Below, in pieces: positions 1 to 9,393 of a stretch of DNA of 50,204 bases. The position numbers were made by a program, and so were the translations under genes. Every line of letters begins with the position of its first letter. The first letter of the stretch is position 1. The notes beneath the pieces are model-generated. The model was not told the origin of the DNA and did not search any database. It saw nothing but the letters and a program-made list of their open reading frames with translations. Source of the stretch: Clostridiales bacterium (lineage in GTDB: Bacteria > Bacillota > Clostridia > Oscillospirales > Oscillospiraceae). The stretch is from NCBI GenBank assembly GCA_012838665.1, contig DUOX01000044.1, positions 1-50,204 of the forward strand. Direction: 5' to 3'.

Positions 1-1411
1 CGTTTTCGTCTACCCTTGACAGGATTACCGTGGAATGGGCCTCGTAGCCGCTGAGCCTGGGCAGCTGCTCAATAGCCAGGGCGGCCAGGGGGTCCGTGAC
101 CGCGCAAATGGCCAGGGCGATGAGCACCTCATCGGTATGAAGGCGGGGATTGCGGTTGCCCATATGGTGGACTTTTAGCTTTTGGATTGGCTCGATAACC
201 TCAGGGGAAATGAGCAGCGCGTCTTTATCTATGCCACCTAGCCTTTTCAGGGCGTTCAGCAGACAGGCGGAGGAGGCTCCCAGCAGAGAGCTTGTCTTGC
301 CCGACACTATCTGGCCGTCCGGAAGCTGCATGGCCATGGCAGGGCCGCCGGTTTCCTTTGCCCGGCGCAGGGCCGACTCCACCACGGGCCTGTCCTTGGG
401 GGAGGTGCCGGCCTTGTTCATGAGCAGCTCCACCTTATAGACCTCGGACATTTCCGACATTCCCTGGCGATGGGAACAGGCGGTGGCATAATATCGTCTA
501 ATTATCTCCTGCTTTGCCGCCTGGGAACAGACGTTGTCGTCCGTTATGCAATAGCCGGCCATGTTAACGCCCATATCCGTGGGGCTTTTATAAGGGGATT
601 TACCCCATATCTGCTCCAAAGTCCTGTTGAGAATCGGGAAGATTTCAATGTCCCTGTTGTAGTTTACCGTTGTTACCCCGTAGGCCTCCAGATGGTAGGG
701 GTCTATCATGTTCACGTCGTCCAGGTCGGCGGTGGCGGCCTCATAAGCCAGGTTAATGGGGTGGGTCAGGGGAAGGTTCCATATGGGGAAAGTCTCAAAT
801 TTCGCATAGCCCGCCGCAATACCCCTTTTATGCTCGTGATAGAGCTGGGACAGGCAGGTGGCCATCTTGCCGCTTCCGGGGCCGGGGGCGGTTACCACCA
901 CAAGGCTCCTGCTGGTTTCAATGTATTCGTTCTTTCCAAAGCCGTCCTCGCTGACAATGAAGGAAATGTTTGAGGGGTAATCGGGAATCACATAATGCCG
1001 GAAGACCTTTACACCCAGATGTTCCAGGCGCTTTTGAAACTGGTCGGCGGCGGGCTGGCCCTGATAATGGGTCAGTACAACGCTGCCCACATAAAGTCCG
1101 CAGTCCCGAAAGGCGTCTATGAGCCGCAGGGTATCGGCATCATATGTAATGCCCAGGTCACCCCTTCGTTTATTGCGCTCAATGTCGTTTGCGCTGATAA
1201 CTATGACAATTTCGGCGGAATCCTTTATTTCCATGAGCATGCACACCTTGCTGTCGGGTTTAAAGCCCGGAAGGACGCGCGAGGCGTGGTAGTCGTCAAA
1301 GAGCTTGCCGCCGAATTCCAGATAAAGCTTGCCGCCGAAGCTGGAGATGCGCTCCATAATCTTGCTGGACTGCAATTTTACATATTTTTCGTTATCAAAG
1401 CCGATTTTCAT
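1..1411 (-). CDS. DUF1846 family protein, C-terminus cut by window edge
   Basis: Reading the minus strand from an ATG at 1411 gives an uninterrupted frame to the left edge, about 470 codons, so only the C-terminal end is missing. The N-terminus reads MKIGFDNEKYVKLQSSKI, typical of the DUF1846 family (about 500 residues). A glycine-rich stretch TAPGPGSGKMAT lies near residue 175, followed by LSQLYHEHKRG, also characteristic. The biochemical role of the family is not settled; I do not assign one. The start is well supported: GGAGG sits just upstream, and the ATG overlaps the TGA of the preceding carrier gene (ATGA), indicating translational coupling. Recognition of the family is from memory of its conserved motifs and is confident; function is unknown. 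Confidence 0.88.
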   Translation of the reverse strand, partial: MKIGFDNEKYVKLQSSKIMERISSFGGKLYLEFGGKLFDDYHASRVLPGFKPDSKVCMLMEIKDSAEIVIVISANDIERNKRRGDLGITYDADTLRLIDAFRDCGLYVGSVVLTHYQGQPAADQFQKRLEHLGVKVFRHYVIPDYPSNISFIVSEDGFGKNEYIETSRSLVVVTAPGPGSGKMATCLSQLYHEHKRGIAAGYAKFETFPIWNLPLTHPINLAYEAATADLDDVNMIDPYHLEAYGVTTVNYNRDIEIFPILNRTLEQIWGKSPYKSPTDMGVNMAGYCITDDNVCSQAAKQEIIRRYYATACSHRQGMSEMSEVYKVELLMNKAGTSPKDRPVVESALRRAKETGGPAMAMQLPDGQIVSGKTSSLLGASSACLLNALKRLGGIDKDALLISPEVIEPIQKLKVHHMGNRNPRLHTDEVLIALAICAVTDPLAALAIEQLPRLSGYEAHSTVILSRVDEN

Positions 1412-2784
1412 TTCTTCCTCCGGTTAACGTTAAAAATAAACATCATAAGTATTAAAAAATATATAAAACACAGACCAAGGGTAACAAAGCACATTAGGTC
1501 GGATTTGGGGGCAAGGCCTATGAATATAAGCATGGGCGCGCCGAAAACTATGGCGAAACTGCTGCCCACAACCAGATTGTTTGCCGCCGGGGTCTCGTAG
1601 TTGGGGTCAATCTCCCGGAGCAGAAGAATTCCGGAGGAGATGGTGCCCGTCATCATTCCGTACATGGACATGAGGCCTTCATAAAAGTAGCCCTTATAGA
1701 CATGCTTGCATACCCAAACCAGATAAAACCAGGTGACGGCGCCGCCCGCAATTGACATGAGTATAAAGGGCACCCAGAGCCCCGTGAGCTCGCGAAGTTC
1801 AATGGAGGCAATGCCCGCCACTATCATAAGGTCAAAGGCCAGCCCGGAAATCCGACTCAGAAGGTAGTTGTTTTGATACTGCCTTGTCATGACCTTCGAC
1901 CTCCTCAGTTTTTGGAGGAGAATCCGGGTTAGTATGGCCAGAACGGAGCCTATAATGAAGTTAAAGCCCCAGAGCAGGGAGTTTATGGTATCCGCCAAAG
2001 CCGGGGACAGGAAACTGAAAAGGTCTGTCAGTCCCTTGGTAGCCAGATATGTGAACAGATATACGATAATTACCAGGGCCGCCTGGATAGAGAACTTATC
2101 TATGGATTCGGAAATGGGGATTTCACCCTCGTCCTGAAAAGTGTCGACAGTTGCGGAGCCGGACAAATCCTCGTGGGCGACTTTTTTCAGTTTACCCCGG
2201 CGGATAAGTATGTTTAATGCAATTATGCCAACAATACAGGCGCAGAGGTAGCCGGAGGCGGCTATGGACAGTCCGAAGGAGCGGCCACCCACAAAGCCCA
2301 GGGCCTCATACGTGCCGCCCACGTTGTTTGCCTGGCCCGGCCCCTGGCCATAGCCCATGGGCAACAGTATGCCCGCGGCCTTGAAAAGGCCGGGCATTAC
2401 GGTGTAGGCAAGACCCAGGGAAATAATCAGACCAAATACTGCCTGAATAAGGTAGGAGCCCACAATGATGGCGCCGCTTTTGGCCCCCACAAGGTATCCC
2501 TTATTTCCCTCCGTCTTGTTGTTCACCCTCAGGGACATGGCGATAAATCCAAGGGCTATGCCGTGGTAGGTAGTCATCTCCAGCATGGCTGCGTCCATTT
2601 TCAGGGCGCCAATGCTGCGAAGGATTAATAGGATAAAGCCTGCCAGGGCCGAGGTGGGCAGAAGGCTGTCCCGAATGAGGGAAACCTTGCGCCTCAGCAG
2701 GTTCCCCACAAGGATTGACGACGCTATGATGCCAAGCTGGACAACTATGTTCCACAGGCCGGTGTTTGCGGCAGAATAGTCCAT
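1408..2784 (-). CDS. GltS-like sodium/glutamate symporter family carrier
   Basis: A 458-residue integral membrane protein with about ten or more hydrophobic segments along its length. The pattern resembles the GltS (sodium:glutamate symporter) family: a hydrophobic N-terminal half, a conserved glycine-rich re-entrant-like stretch GYGQGPGQANNVGG around residues 143-157, a polar central linker near 205-225, then a second hydrophobic half. Substrate is inferred only from the family, and the glycine-rich motif is not the canonical GGHGT of GltS, so another anion substrate is possible. The start is an ATG preceded by GGAGG. The gene lies 28 nt after the acyltransferase gene and overlaps the DUF1846 gene by 4 nt, so the three probably form one operon. 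Confidence 0.72.
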   Translation of the reverse strand: MDYSAANTGLWNIVVQLGIIASSILVGNLLRRKVSLIRDSLLPTSALAGFILLILRSIGALKMDAAMLEMTTYHGIALGFIAMSLRVNNKTEGNKGYLVGAKSGAIIVGSYLIQAVFGLIISLGLAYTVMPGLFKAAGILLPMGYGQGPGQANNVGGTYEALGFVGGRSFGLSIAASGYLCACIVGIIALNILIRRGKLKKVAHEDLSGSATVDTFQDEGEIPISESIDKFSIQAALVIIVYLFTYLATKGLTDLFSFLSPALADTINSLLWGFNFIIGSVLAILTRILLQKLRRSKVMTRQYQNNYLLSRISGLAFDLMIVAGIASIELRELTGLWVPFILMSIAGGAVTWFYLVWVCKHVYKGYFYEGLMSMYGMMTGTISSGILLLREIDPNYETPAANNLVVGSSFAIVFGAPMLIFIGLAPKSDLMCFVTLGLCFIYFLILMMFIFNVNRRKK

Positions 2785-2812
2785 GGCTACCTCCAGTATA
2801 ATTAAGTTTTGA

Positions 2813-3973
2813 TTAGGCTCCGGTGTGAAGGATTTGGCGTTTCAAGGCTTCGTAGGCCATCATATACTTCCTGCCGCAGAAGCGGGAGCGGCAGTTGAGC
2901 TCAAAGTTGCGGCTGCCTACGCCCAAATTTATTGCCTGAGCGCCATGGATGGAGATGCCAGTAATCTCTCTCAAATGGAAGGTCTGGCCGGCAAATTCCA
3001 GACGGTCCCGCCACAGCTTTAACTGGCCCCTGCCCAGCCTGATAGATTTGTGTTTACCCAGTATTTCTATAATATCAATGTTGTTATCCGTGAAAAGAGG
3101 CTCATTTCCGGTATTCTGAACCAGCTGGTAAAGCTGCTGCGTCTGCCATTTGTCCCAGTCGGTTATATTGTCAAAAGGCAGATAGTCCCCCTCAAAGAAT
3201 CCGTATTCCGTAAAGCGCAGGTCAAGGCCGCAACCGCAGAAAATGCGGTCGCCCCGGCTTTTCAGGCTGCCTACGCTCCTGCATTTGGGGCATATGAAAA
3301 GGGTGGTCTCCAGGGCTTCCACAATTCTTTTGCCCTTAAAGGGGACGGGGTTTTCCCGCTGGCGGGCATAGGCGTCCTCGAAAAGATCCCTTTTAATCAG
3401 AGCGTTGATTTCCTCAACCGTCATTTTGGACAGCACTTCCGGGGGATAGACGCCTACAGCGTAGCCTCGCATCCTGCCCCGGCGGAGGCTGACACCCCAG
3501 CGGGGACTGGTGAAATAGCCGCCCTCCAGTTTATAGGTGACAAGGGTTGCCCTGCAGGAGCGGGCCAGTTTGCCGGTGGATGGAAGGATGTCACAGGTCA
3601 GGCCGTTCCAGGACCTGTTTCCCTCGGCAAAAAGGCACACGTTGAAGGACCTTCGCAGCCGCCGCATTACGGCCAGAACTGTATTCGTTGCAAGGGTTCC
3701 CTTAAGGCGGGAAATGGGGTCGAAAAGCCAGCGTATGAGCCACGACAGCAGTCCCCAGCGGAAAATATGCTCGCTGGCAACAAAGTACATGTGCTGTTTA
3801 AAGCTCAACCCCACCAGAAAGGGGTCCCAATCGGTGTTATGGTTGGCAAGTATCAGACAGGGGCCGTCAATATCGGCGGGGACCGGCTCAAAATTGAATT
3901 TGCGCCTGAGCCAGGGCGAAGCCGCACATCTGAACAGCTTCCATACAATCAGGTGGCGCCTTCTACCTTTCAT
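2813..3973 (-). CDS. PlsC-like glycerolipid acyltransferase with C-terminal zinc ribbon
   Basis: A 386-residue protein of the lysophosphatidate acyltransferase (PlsC/LPLAT) superfamily. The catalytic block H-x4-D is visible in NHNTDWD at residues 44-50, and the acyl-acceptor binding block appears as FAEGNRS at 115-121. After the acyltransferase domain there is a second part with four cysteines in a zinc-ribbon arrangement (C228, C231, C246, C248), followed by about 130 residues that I do not recognise. Family membership implies acyl transfer onto a glycerophospholipid precursor at the membrane; the exact acceptor is unknown. The long C-terminal extension makes this larger than typical PlsC (about 240 residues). 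The ATG is preceded by AAGGAG. It is the first gene of the minus-strand operon. Confidence 0.75.
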   Translation of the reverse strand: MKGRRRHLIVWKLFRCAASPWLRRKFNFEPVPADIDGPCLILANHNTDWDPFLVGLSFKQHMYFVASEHIFRWGLLSWLIRWLFDPISRLKGTLATNTVLAVMRRLRRSFNVCLFAEGNRSWNGLTCDILPSTGKLARSCRATLVTYKLEGGYFTSPRWGVSLRRGRMRGYAVGVYPPEVLSKMTVEEINALIKRDLFEDAYARQRENPVPFKGKRIVEALETTLFICPKCRSVGSLKSRGDRIFCGCGLDLRFTEYGFFEGDYLPFDNITDWDKWQTQQLYQLVQNTGNEPLFTDNNIDIIEILGKHKSIRLGRGQLKLWRDRLEFAGQTFHLREITGISIHGAQAINLGVGSRNFELNCRSRFCGRKYMMAYEALKRQILHTGA

Positions 3974-4069
3974 AACTACAGACTCCTTGTTAAAAATCAG
4001 ATTTTATTATACACCAGCTTTTAGCGGACTTCAAATATTTTAATAAATTATTATAGAGAATATTTAAAC

Positions 4070-4111
4070 TTTTATTATCAACAGTTGTGTGCTATAATAG
4101 TTTGCTATAAT
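4070..4111 (+). promoter_or_regulatory. Tandem extended -10 promoters for secA
   Basis: Two identical nonamers TGCTATAAT occur 13 nt apart (4090-4098 and 4103-4111), each a perfect -10 hexamer with an extended TGn. No good -35 is present for the upstream copy; TTGTGT at 4085 lies 15 nt before the second. They sit 43-56 nt upstream of the secA start in an AT-rich stretch. Confidence 0.6.
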
Positions 4112-4153
4112 AAAACGTTTGCAGATTGTAATTACTGAAAGGCAGAACGTATA

Positions 4154-6934
4154 ATGGGTTTATTCACAAAAATGTTCGGCACCTACAGCGAAAGGGAACT
4201 GAAGAAGATTACCCCGATAGTTGATAAAATAGAGGCCATGTCGGCGAGATTTGAGGCCATGTCCAACGAGGAACTCCGGGCAAAGACCAGAGAATTCAAA
4301 GACCGTCTGGCAGCGGGGGAGACCCTGGACGACATCCTCCCCGAGGCTTTTGCCACGGTGCGGGAGGCCTCCTGGCGCGTTCTTGGGATGAGGCCCTATC
4401 GGGTGCAGCTTATCGGCGGCGTTGTCCTCCATCAGGGGCGCATTGCCGAGATGAAAACCGGAGAAGGCAAAACTCTTGTTGCCGTGCTGCCTGCCTATCT
4501 AAATGCCCTGGCGGGCAAGGGCGTTCATATTGTCACGGTGAACGATTACCTGGCAAAGCGTGACAGCGAGTGGATGGGAAAGGTCTACAGATTCCTCGGT
4601 CTTAAGGTGGGGCTGATAGTCCACGGACTTAACAGCGACCAGCGCAGGGAGGCTTATGCCGCCGATGTCACCTATGGCACCAACAACGAGATGGGCTTTG
4701 ATTATCTCCGGGATAACATGGCCATCTATAAACAACAAATGGTGCAGAGGGGGCATGCCTTTGCCATAGTGGACGAGGTGGACTCCATACTCATAGACGA
4801 GGCCAGGACTCCACTTATCATATCGGGACAGGGGGACCAGTCCACGGACCTTTACCGTCAGGTGAATGATTTCGTTCGGGGGCTGAAACGGGTTGTTTAC
4901 GCCTCTATTGACGAGAAATCCCAGGAGGACGAGGGCCTGGACGCGGATTATGTGGTGGACGAAAAGGCCCGTACCGCGACCCTTACCGCCCGGGGAATAG
5001 CCAAGGCGGAGAAGCACTTTGGTCTTGAAAACCTGGCGGACCTTGAGAACTCCACCCTCTCGCACCATATTAACCAGGCTGTTAAAGCCCATGGAGTTAT
5101 GAAAAGGGACATCGATTATGTGGTACGGGACGGCCAGGTAATCATTGTGGACGAATTTACCGGCCGGCTCATGCTAGGCAGACGCTACTCCGAAGGACTC
5201 CACCAGGCGATAGAGGCCAAGGAGAAGGTGACAGTGGAGCGGGAGAGCAAGACCCTTGCCACCATCACCTTCCAGAACTATTTCCGGCTCTATTCCAAGC
5301 TCTCGGGCATGACGGGCACCGCCCTTACCGAGGAGGAGGAATTTGCCGCCATATACAATCTGGATGTTGTGGAGATTCCCACCAACAAGCCTTTAAAGCG
5401 CATAGACCATCAGGACGTTGTATATAAAAATGAAAACGGAAAATACCGGGCCATAATCGCCCAGATTGAGGACTGCCACAAAAAGGGGCAGCCCGTTCTG
5501 GTGGGCACCGTGTCCATCGAAAAAAGCGAACTTCTCTCCTCCCTGCTGAAAAAACGGGGTATACCCCACAATGTGCTGAACGCCAAGCACCACGAGCGGG
5601 AAGCGGAGATTGTTGCCCAGGCGGGCAAATTCGGGGCCGTTACCATAGCCACTAATATGGCCGGGCGCGGCACCGACATCATGCTGGGCGGAAATCCGGA
5701 ATACATGGCCAAAAACGATTTGAGAAAAGCGGGGTTTTCCGAGGAAGTCATTTCCGAGGCGACCGGCTACGCCGACACCCGGGACGAGGAAGTGCTGAAA
5801 GCGCGGTCCATGTTTGCGGAGAGGCTGGCGGAGCACAAAAAGGTGACGGAGGCTGAGGCGGAGCAGGTCAGGGCCGCGGGCGGCCTGTTCATCCTGGGCA
5901 CGGAGCGCCATGAATCCCGGCGCATAGACAACCAGCTCCGGGGCCGTGCCGGACGTCAGGGCGACCCGGGAGAGAGCCGGTTTTTCATCTCCATGACCGA
6001 CGATATTATGCGCCTGTTCGGCTCCGAGCGGGTTATGAACATGATGGACTCCCTGGGCATGGACGAGGACACGCCCATAGACCATAAAATGCTCTCCAAC
6101 GCCATTGAACAGGCCCAAAAGACCGTGGAGAGCAGGAACTTCCAGGTCCGCAAGAGCGTATTGGAATACGACGACGTGATAAATGTCCAGAGAAACATAA
6201 TCTACGAGCAGCGCCGCAAGGTGCTGGACGGGGAAGATATCAAGTCCTACGTGCGGACAATGATAAACGACGTTATTAGAAGCAGCGTGACTGCTGCCAT
6301 GGCGGAATACGAGCGCATAACTGACAGGCGGCAGCTGGAAGAGATACTCTCTCCTTTCGAAAAACTTTTCCTGCCTAAGGGGGCCATCAAACCCGCAGGC
6401 GATGAACTTAATGCTTTGACGGCGGAGAGCCTTTCCGATTTAATACTGGAAAGGGCCGAGGCCGCGTACGAGGCCAAGGAAAAGCACATGGGCAATCTCC
6501 CCGACGGCACGCCCCTTATGCGCGAGCTGGAGAGGGTCATCATGCTCCGTGTGGTTGACGAATACTGGATGGACCACATTGACGCAATGCATGAGCTACG
6601 GCGTGGAATCGGCCTGAGGGCGTACGGAAATACCAAGCCCGTTGACGCCTACAAGCAGGAGGGCTTCGACATGTTTGAGGCCATGGTTAACGGCATCAAG
6701 GAGGAAGTCGTCCGGCGCATATTCACCGTACAGGTGAGGAAGGAACAGCCTTTGGAGCGCAAGAGTGTGGCCAGAGGCGCCGTAGGCAGTGTGGGCGGGG
6801 ATGCCACTGTCAAGAAGCAGCCCGTAAGAAAGGAAAAAAAGCCGGGGCGGAACGACCCCTGCCCCTGCGGGAAGATGAAACCCGACGGCAGCCGCCGGTT
6901 AAAATACAAGGAGTGCTGCGGCAGAAACGTTTAG
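4154..6934 (+). CDS. secA: Preprotein translocase ATPase SecA
   Basis: The motor ATPase that drives preproteins through the SecYEG channel. The protein has 926 residues. Walker A is GEGKT at 103-107, the DEVD Walker B box is at 207-210, and the second helicase domain contains the AGRGTDI and [10 protein letters not shown] motifs. The C-terminal metal-binding tail starts CPCG at 903-906 and ends KECCG, but the cysteine pairs are separated by a longer insert ([14 protein letters not shown]) than the compact CPCGSGKKYK form. Start ATG at 4154 gives the classical MGLFTKMFG-type N-terminus. It opens a plus-strand gene run with pgeF 36 nt downstream. SecY, its partner, is encoded later in the window. 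Confidence 0.98.
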   Translation: MGLFTKMFGTYSERELKKITPIVDKIEAMSARFEAMSNEELRAKTREFKDRLAAGETLDDILPEAFATVREASWRVLGMRPYRVQLIGGVVLHQGRIAEMKTGEGKTLVAVLPAYLNALAGKGVHIVTVNDYLAKRDSEWMGKVYRFLGLKVGLIVHGLNSDQRREAYAADVTYGTNNEMGFDYLRDNMAIYKQQMVQRGHAFAIVDEVDSILIDEARTPLIISGQGDQSTDLYRQVNDFVRGLKRVVYASIDEKSQEDEGLDADYVVDEKARTATLTARGIAKAEKHFGLENLADLENSTLSHHINQAVKAHGVMKRDIDYVVRDGQVIIVDEFTGRLMLGRRYSEGLHQAIEAKEKVTVERESKTLATITFQNYFRLYSKLSGMTGTALTEEEEFAAIYNLDVVEIPTNKPLKRIDHQDVVYKNENGKYRAIIAQIEDCHKKGQPVLVGTVSIEKSELLSSLLKKRGIPHNVLNAKHHEREAEIVAQAGKFGAVTIATNMAGRGTDIMLGGNPEYMAKNDLRKAGFSEEVISEATGYADTRDEEVLKARSMFAERLAEHKKVTEAEAEQVRAAGGLFILGTERHESRRIDNQLRGRAGRQGDPGESRFFISMTDDIMRLFGSERVMNMMDSLGMDEDTPIDHKMLSNAIEQAQKTVESRNFQVRKSVLEYDDVINVQRNIIYEQRRKVLDGEDIKSYVRTMINDVIRSSVTAAMAEYERITDRRQLEEILSPFEKLFLPKGAIKPAGDELNALTAESLSDLILERAEAAYEAKEKHMGNLPDGTPLMRELERVIMLRVVDEYWMDHIDAMHELRRGIGLRAYGNTKPVDAYKQEGFDMFEAMVNGIKEEVVRRIFTVQVRKEQPLERKSVARGAVGSVGGDATVKKQPVRKEKKPGRNDPCPCGKMKPDGSRRLKYKECCGRNV

Positions 6935-6970
6935 CCGGAAATCTACAGGCTTCGGGAGGTGGAAAACCGC

Positions 6971-7771
6971 ATGTCCTTTGCCGAACGGAATCTTAACGGT
7001 GTTATCTGCATGATTGCCGGCAATATCGCCGCCAGGCATGGCTTTACCACCCGTTTCGGGGGAGTCAGCACCGGCGTCTTTGAAAGCCTGAATCTGGGAG
7101 AAAACCGGGGAGACGACCCGGAGCTTGTACGGGAGAACTTCCGCCGCATGGGGCAGGCCCTGGGCATAGACCCGGAGGCCATGGCCTTTTCACGGCAGGT
7201 GCACGGAAATCAGGTCAGGGTAGTCGCGGAAGGTGACCGTCGGAGCCTGTTTCAGCCCGTTGAATACGAGGCAGACGGCCTTGTAACCAATGTAAAGGGC
7301 CTGCCCATTATTATATTCACGGCCGACTGTGTGCCGGTTTTGCTCCATGACCCCATGGCCGGGGTAATCGGGGCCATCCACTGCGGCTGGCGCAGTTCCG
7401 TCATGGATATTCTAGGCGCCGCAGTAGAGAAAATGGTCTCTCTGGGGGCGGAGCCCGGACATATTCGGGCGGCAATCGGCCCTGCCATTGACAAATGCTG
7501 TTTTGAAACCGGTCCTGAGGTTCCCGGGGCTGTCGAGAAATATTTAAACGGCGATACGGAGGGGCTGTATTGGCCCAGGCCCGGGGTTCAGGGAAAGTTT
7601 TTTGTGGACCTTAAGGGCGCCAACCGCCGCAGGCTCATACAGCTGGGGCTCAAACCCGAAAGCATCTCGGTATCCCAGGAATGCACCGTATGCCGGGCCG
7701 ATAAGTACTGGTCCCATAGGGCCACGAAGGGTCGGCGCGGCAGTCAGGCAGCCGTAATTTGCCTGGACTAG
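6971..7771 (+). CDS. pgeF: PgeF/YfiH-family polyphenol oxidase-like (laccase domain) protein
   Basis: A 266-residue member of the YfiH/YlmD (DUF152, multicopper-oxidase-like) family. Members act on purine nucleosides or, in other species, correct mis-incorporated residues in peptidoglycan precursors; which applies here is not visible. The conserved metal-site motifs are present: SRQVHGNQV, FTADCVPVLL and GAIHCGWRS. The frame is open from a GTG at 6959, but that GTG is part of the ribosome binding site GGGAGG (6954-6959); the ATG at 6971 is better placed and starts MSFAERNLNG. It follows secA closely and precedes a lipoprotein gene by 20 nt. Confidence 0.85.
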   Translation: MSFAERNLNGVICMIAGNIAARHGFTTRFGGVSTGVFESLNLGENRGDDPELVRENFRRMGQALGIDPEAMAFSRQVHGNQVRVVAEGDRRSLFQPVEYEADGLVTNVKGLPIIIFTADCVPVLLHDPMAGVIGAIHCGWRSSVMDILGAAVEKMVSLGAEPGHIRAAIGPAIDKCCFETGPEVPGAVEKYLNGDTEGLYWPRPGVQGKFFVDLKGANRRRLIQLGLKPESISVSQECTVCRADKYWSHRATKGRRGSQAAVICLD

Positions 7772-7791
7772 ACAGGAGTTGAAGCCCAATC

Positions 7792-9390
7792 ATGGTAAAC
7801 AAACTGAAGAAACAATATCTATCCCTGCTGTTGGCTTTTATAATGCTGCTACCCCTGGCTGGCTGCACTCTTCCCGGCAGCGGGGAAACCGAGGAAGGGG
7901 ATATCCTCGAGGGAAGCAGCGCGGGTGAGCCCTTGCCGGAACGAAAAGCCGCGGATAACGTGATGACCTTAAACTACAACAGGGAGAGCAGCCTAAACCC
8001 GCTGAGCACCGACAGCGAACTGAACCTCGAGTTTGCGCCACTGGTGTTCGAGACGCTTTTTGAAGTGGACGAGAATTTTGTCTGCAGTCCGAAGCTGGTG
8101 GAGAGCTATAGTTCGGAAGACGGCAAGTGCTGGTATTTCTATGTGGACACCTCTGTAAAGTTTCATGACGGCACCACCCTTACTGCCAAGGATGCCGCCT
8201 ATTCCATACAGAGGGCCATGAATCACAAGTACTACAGGTTGCGTCTTTCAAATATTCTGGGCATATCCGCAATTGATGAAGAACTTTTTGTCATCAACCT
8301 GATTACCCCCAATACCCAGTTTCCGTCGCTGCTGAATATCCCGGTTATCAAATCCGGTGCAATAGGGGACGACGCCCCTGCCGGTACCGGGCCCTATAAA
8401 TTCGGCGAGGATTTGAAAAGCCTGGTGGTTTTCAGGGAGCATCCGGATGCGGATGAGCTCCCTATTGACGTTATATATCTAAAGGATTTTTCCACGGCGG
8501 AGGAGACCATAATGGCCTTTGAGGACGCGGAACTTGATTTGGTCGTCAATGACCCCACGGGCATATCAAATCTCGGTTTCGGCAACGCTAACCAGACCAG
8601 GTATTTTAATACCACATCCATGCATTACCTGAGCTTTAATATGAACAGCAGTTTCCTCAAGTATACCGCTCCCCGCTATGCCCTTAACTTTGCGGTGGAC
8701 AGGAGCTATATAGTGTCGGAACTCATGGAGGGCTGCGCGGTGGAATCCACCCTGCCCGCAAATCCCGCCAGTTATCTCTATAATACAGAATACGCTGAAA
8801 ACTATCTGTACGATTTGGAAAAATGCCTGAGGATTCTTGAAAACGCGGACGTCAAGGATCATGACGATGACGGCAAGCTGGAATACCTGGTTACCGGCAT
8901 CCCCATCGAGATAGATTTAACCTTTATAGTTAACAACGACAGTATCGTCAAGGTTCAGGCCGCCAGAAGGATTACGGAGACGCTGAAAAACATGGGCATA
9001 ACGGTAAAACTCAGGGAGCTGAGCTGGGATGACTATATAACCGCGCTTGAGGATGGCGACTTTGACATCTATTACGGGGAGGTAAAGCTGACGGCGGATT
9101 TCGACCTGTCCAGCCTGCTGCTGGAGGAGGGGAGCCTCAATTATTGCAACATCAAGGACCCCTCTTATGAAAAGTTTATCTCCGACTATCTGTGCGCCTC
9201 CGAGGAAGACAGGCAGAAATGCGCGGACCTGATGTGGCATTATGTTTTGGAAACAGCGCCTATTGTGACAATCTGCTTTGAAAAGCAGGAGGTTTTGACG
9301 CACAGGGGTTGCGTTTCGGGGCTTAAGCCCACACAATATAATATATTTAACAAGTTCACGGAGTGGACAATCAATTTGGGAGAAGATTAA
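7792..9390 (+). CDS. Extracellular solute-binding lipoprotein, peptide/nickel ABC type (SBP_bac_5)
   Basis: A 532-residue secreted binding protein. The N-terminus has basic residues, a hydrophobic stretch and a lipobox LPLAGC with the lipidated cysteine at residue 25, so it should be anchored on the outer face of the membrane. The remainder matches the family 5 (DppA/OppA-like) layout, with the conserved KFHDGTTLTAKDAAYSIQRA segment near residues 123-142. In known systems it would deliver oligopeptides to an ABC importer, but no permease or ATPase gene is adjacent: it sits alone between pgeF and purL (3 nt before purL). The ligand is unknown. Confidence 0.86.
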   Translation: MVNKLKKQYLSLLLAFIMLLPLAGCTLPGSGETEEGDILEGSSAGEPLPERKAADNVMTLNYNRESSLNPLSTDSELNLEFAPLVFETLFEVDENFVCSPKLVESYSSEDGKCWYFYVDTSVKFHDGTTLTAKDAAYSIQRAMNHKYYRLRLSNILGISAIDEELFVINLITPNTQFPSLLNIPVIKSGAIGDDAPAGTGPYKFGEDLKSLVVFREHPDADELPIDVIYLKDFSTAEETIMAFEDAELDLVVNDPTGISNLGFGNANQTRYFNTTSMHYLSFNMNSSFLKYTAPRYALNFAVDRSYIVSELMEGCAVESTLPANPASYLYNTEYAENYLYDLEKCLRILENADVKDHDDDGKLEYLVTGIPIEIDLTFIVNNDSIVKVQAARRITETLKNMGITVKLRELSWDDYITALEDGDFDIYYGEVKLTADFDLSSLLLEEGSLNYCNIKDPSYEKFISDYLCASEEDRQKCADLMWHYVLETAPIVTICFEKQEVLTHRGCVSGLKPTQYNIFNKFTEWTINLGED

Positions 9391-9393
9391 GGC

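Noticed and set aside
470-1600. Two plus-strand frames over the DUF1846 gene
   Set aside because: The minus-strand frame runs open to the edge and matches DUF1846 throughout; the plus frames are shadows.
3050-4024. A 324-codon plus-strand frame opposite the PlsC-like gene
   Set aside because: The minus-strand frame contains the acyltransferase motifs and has a ribosome binding site; this one does not.
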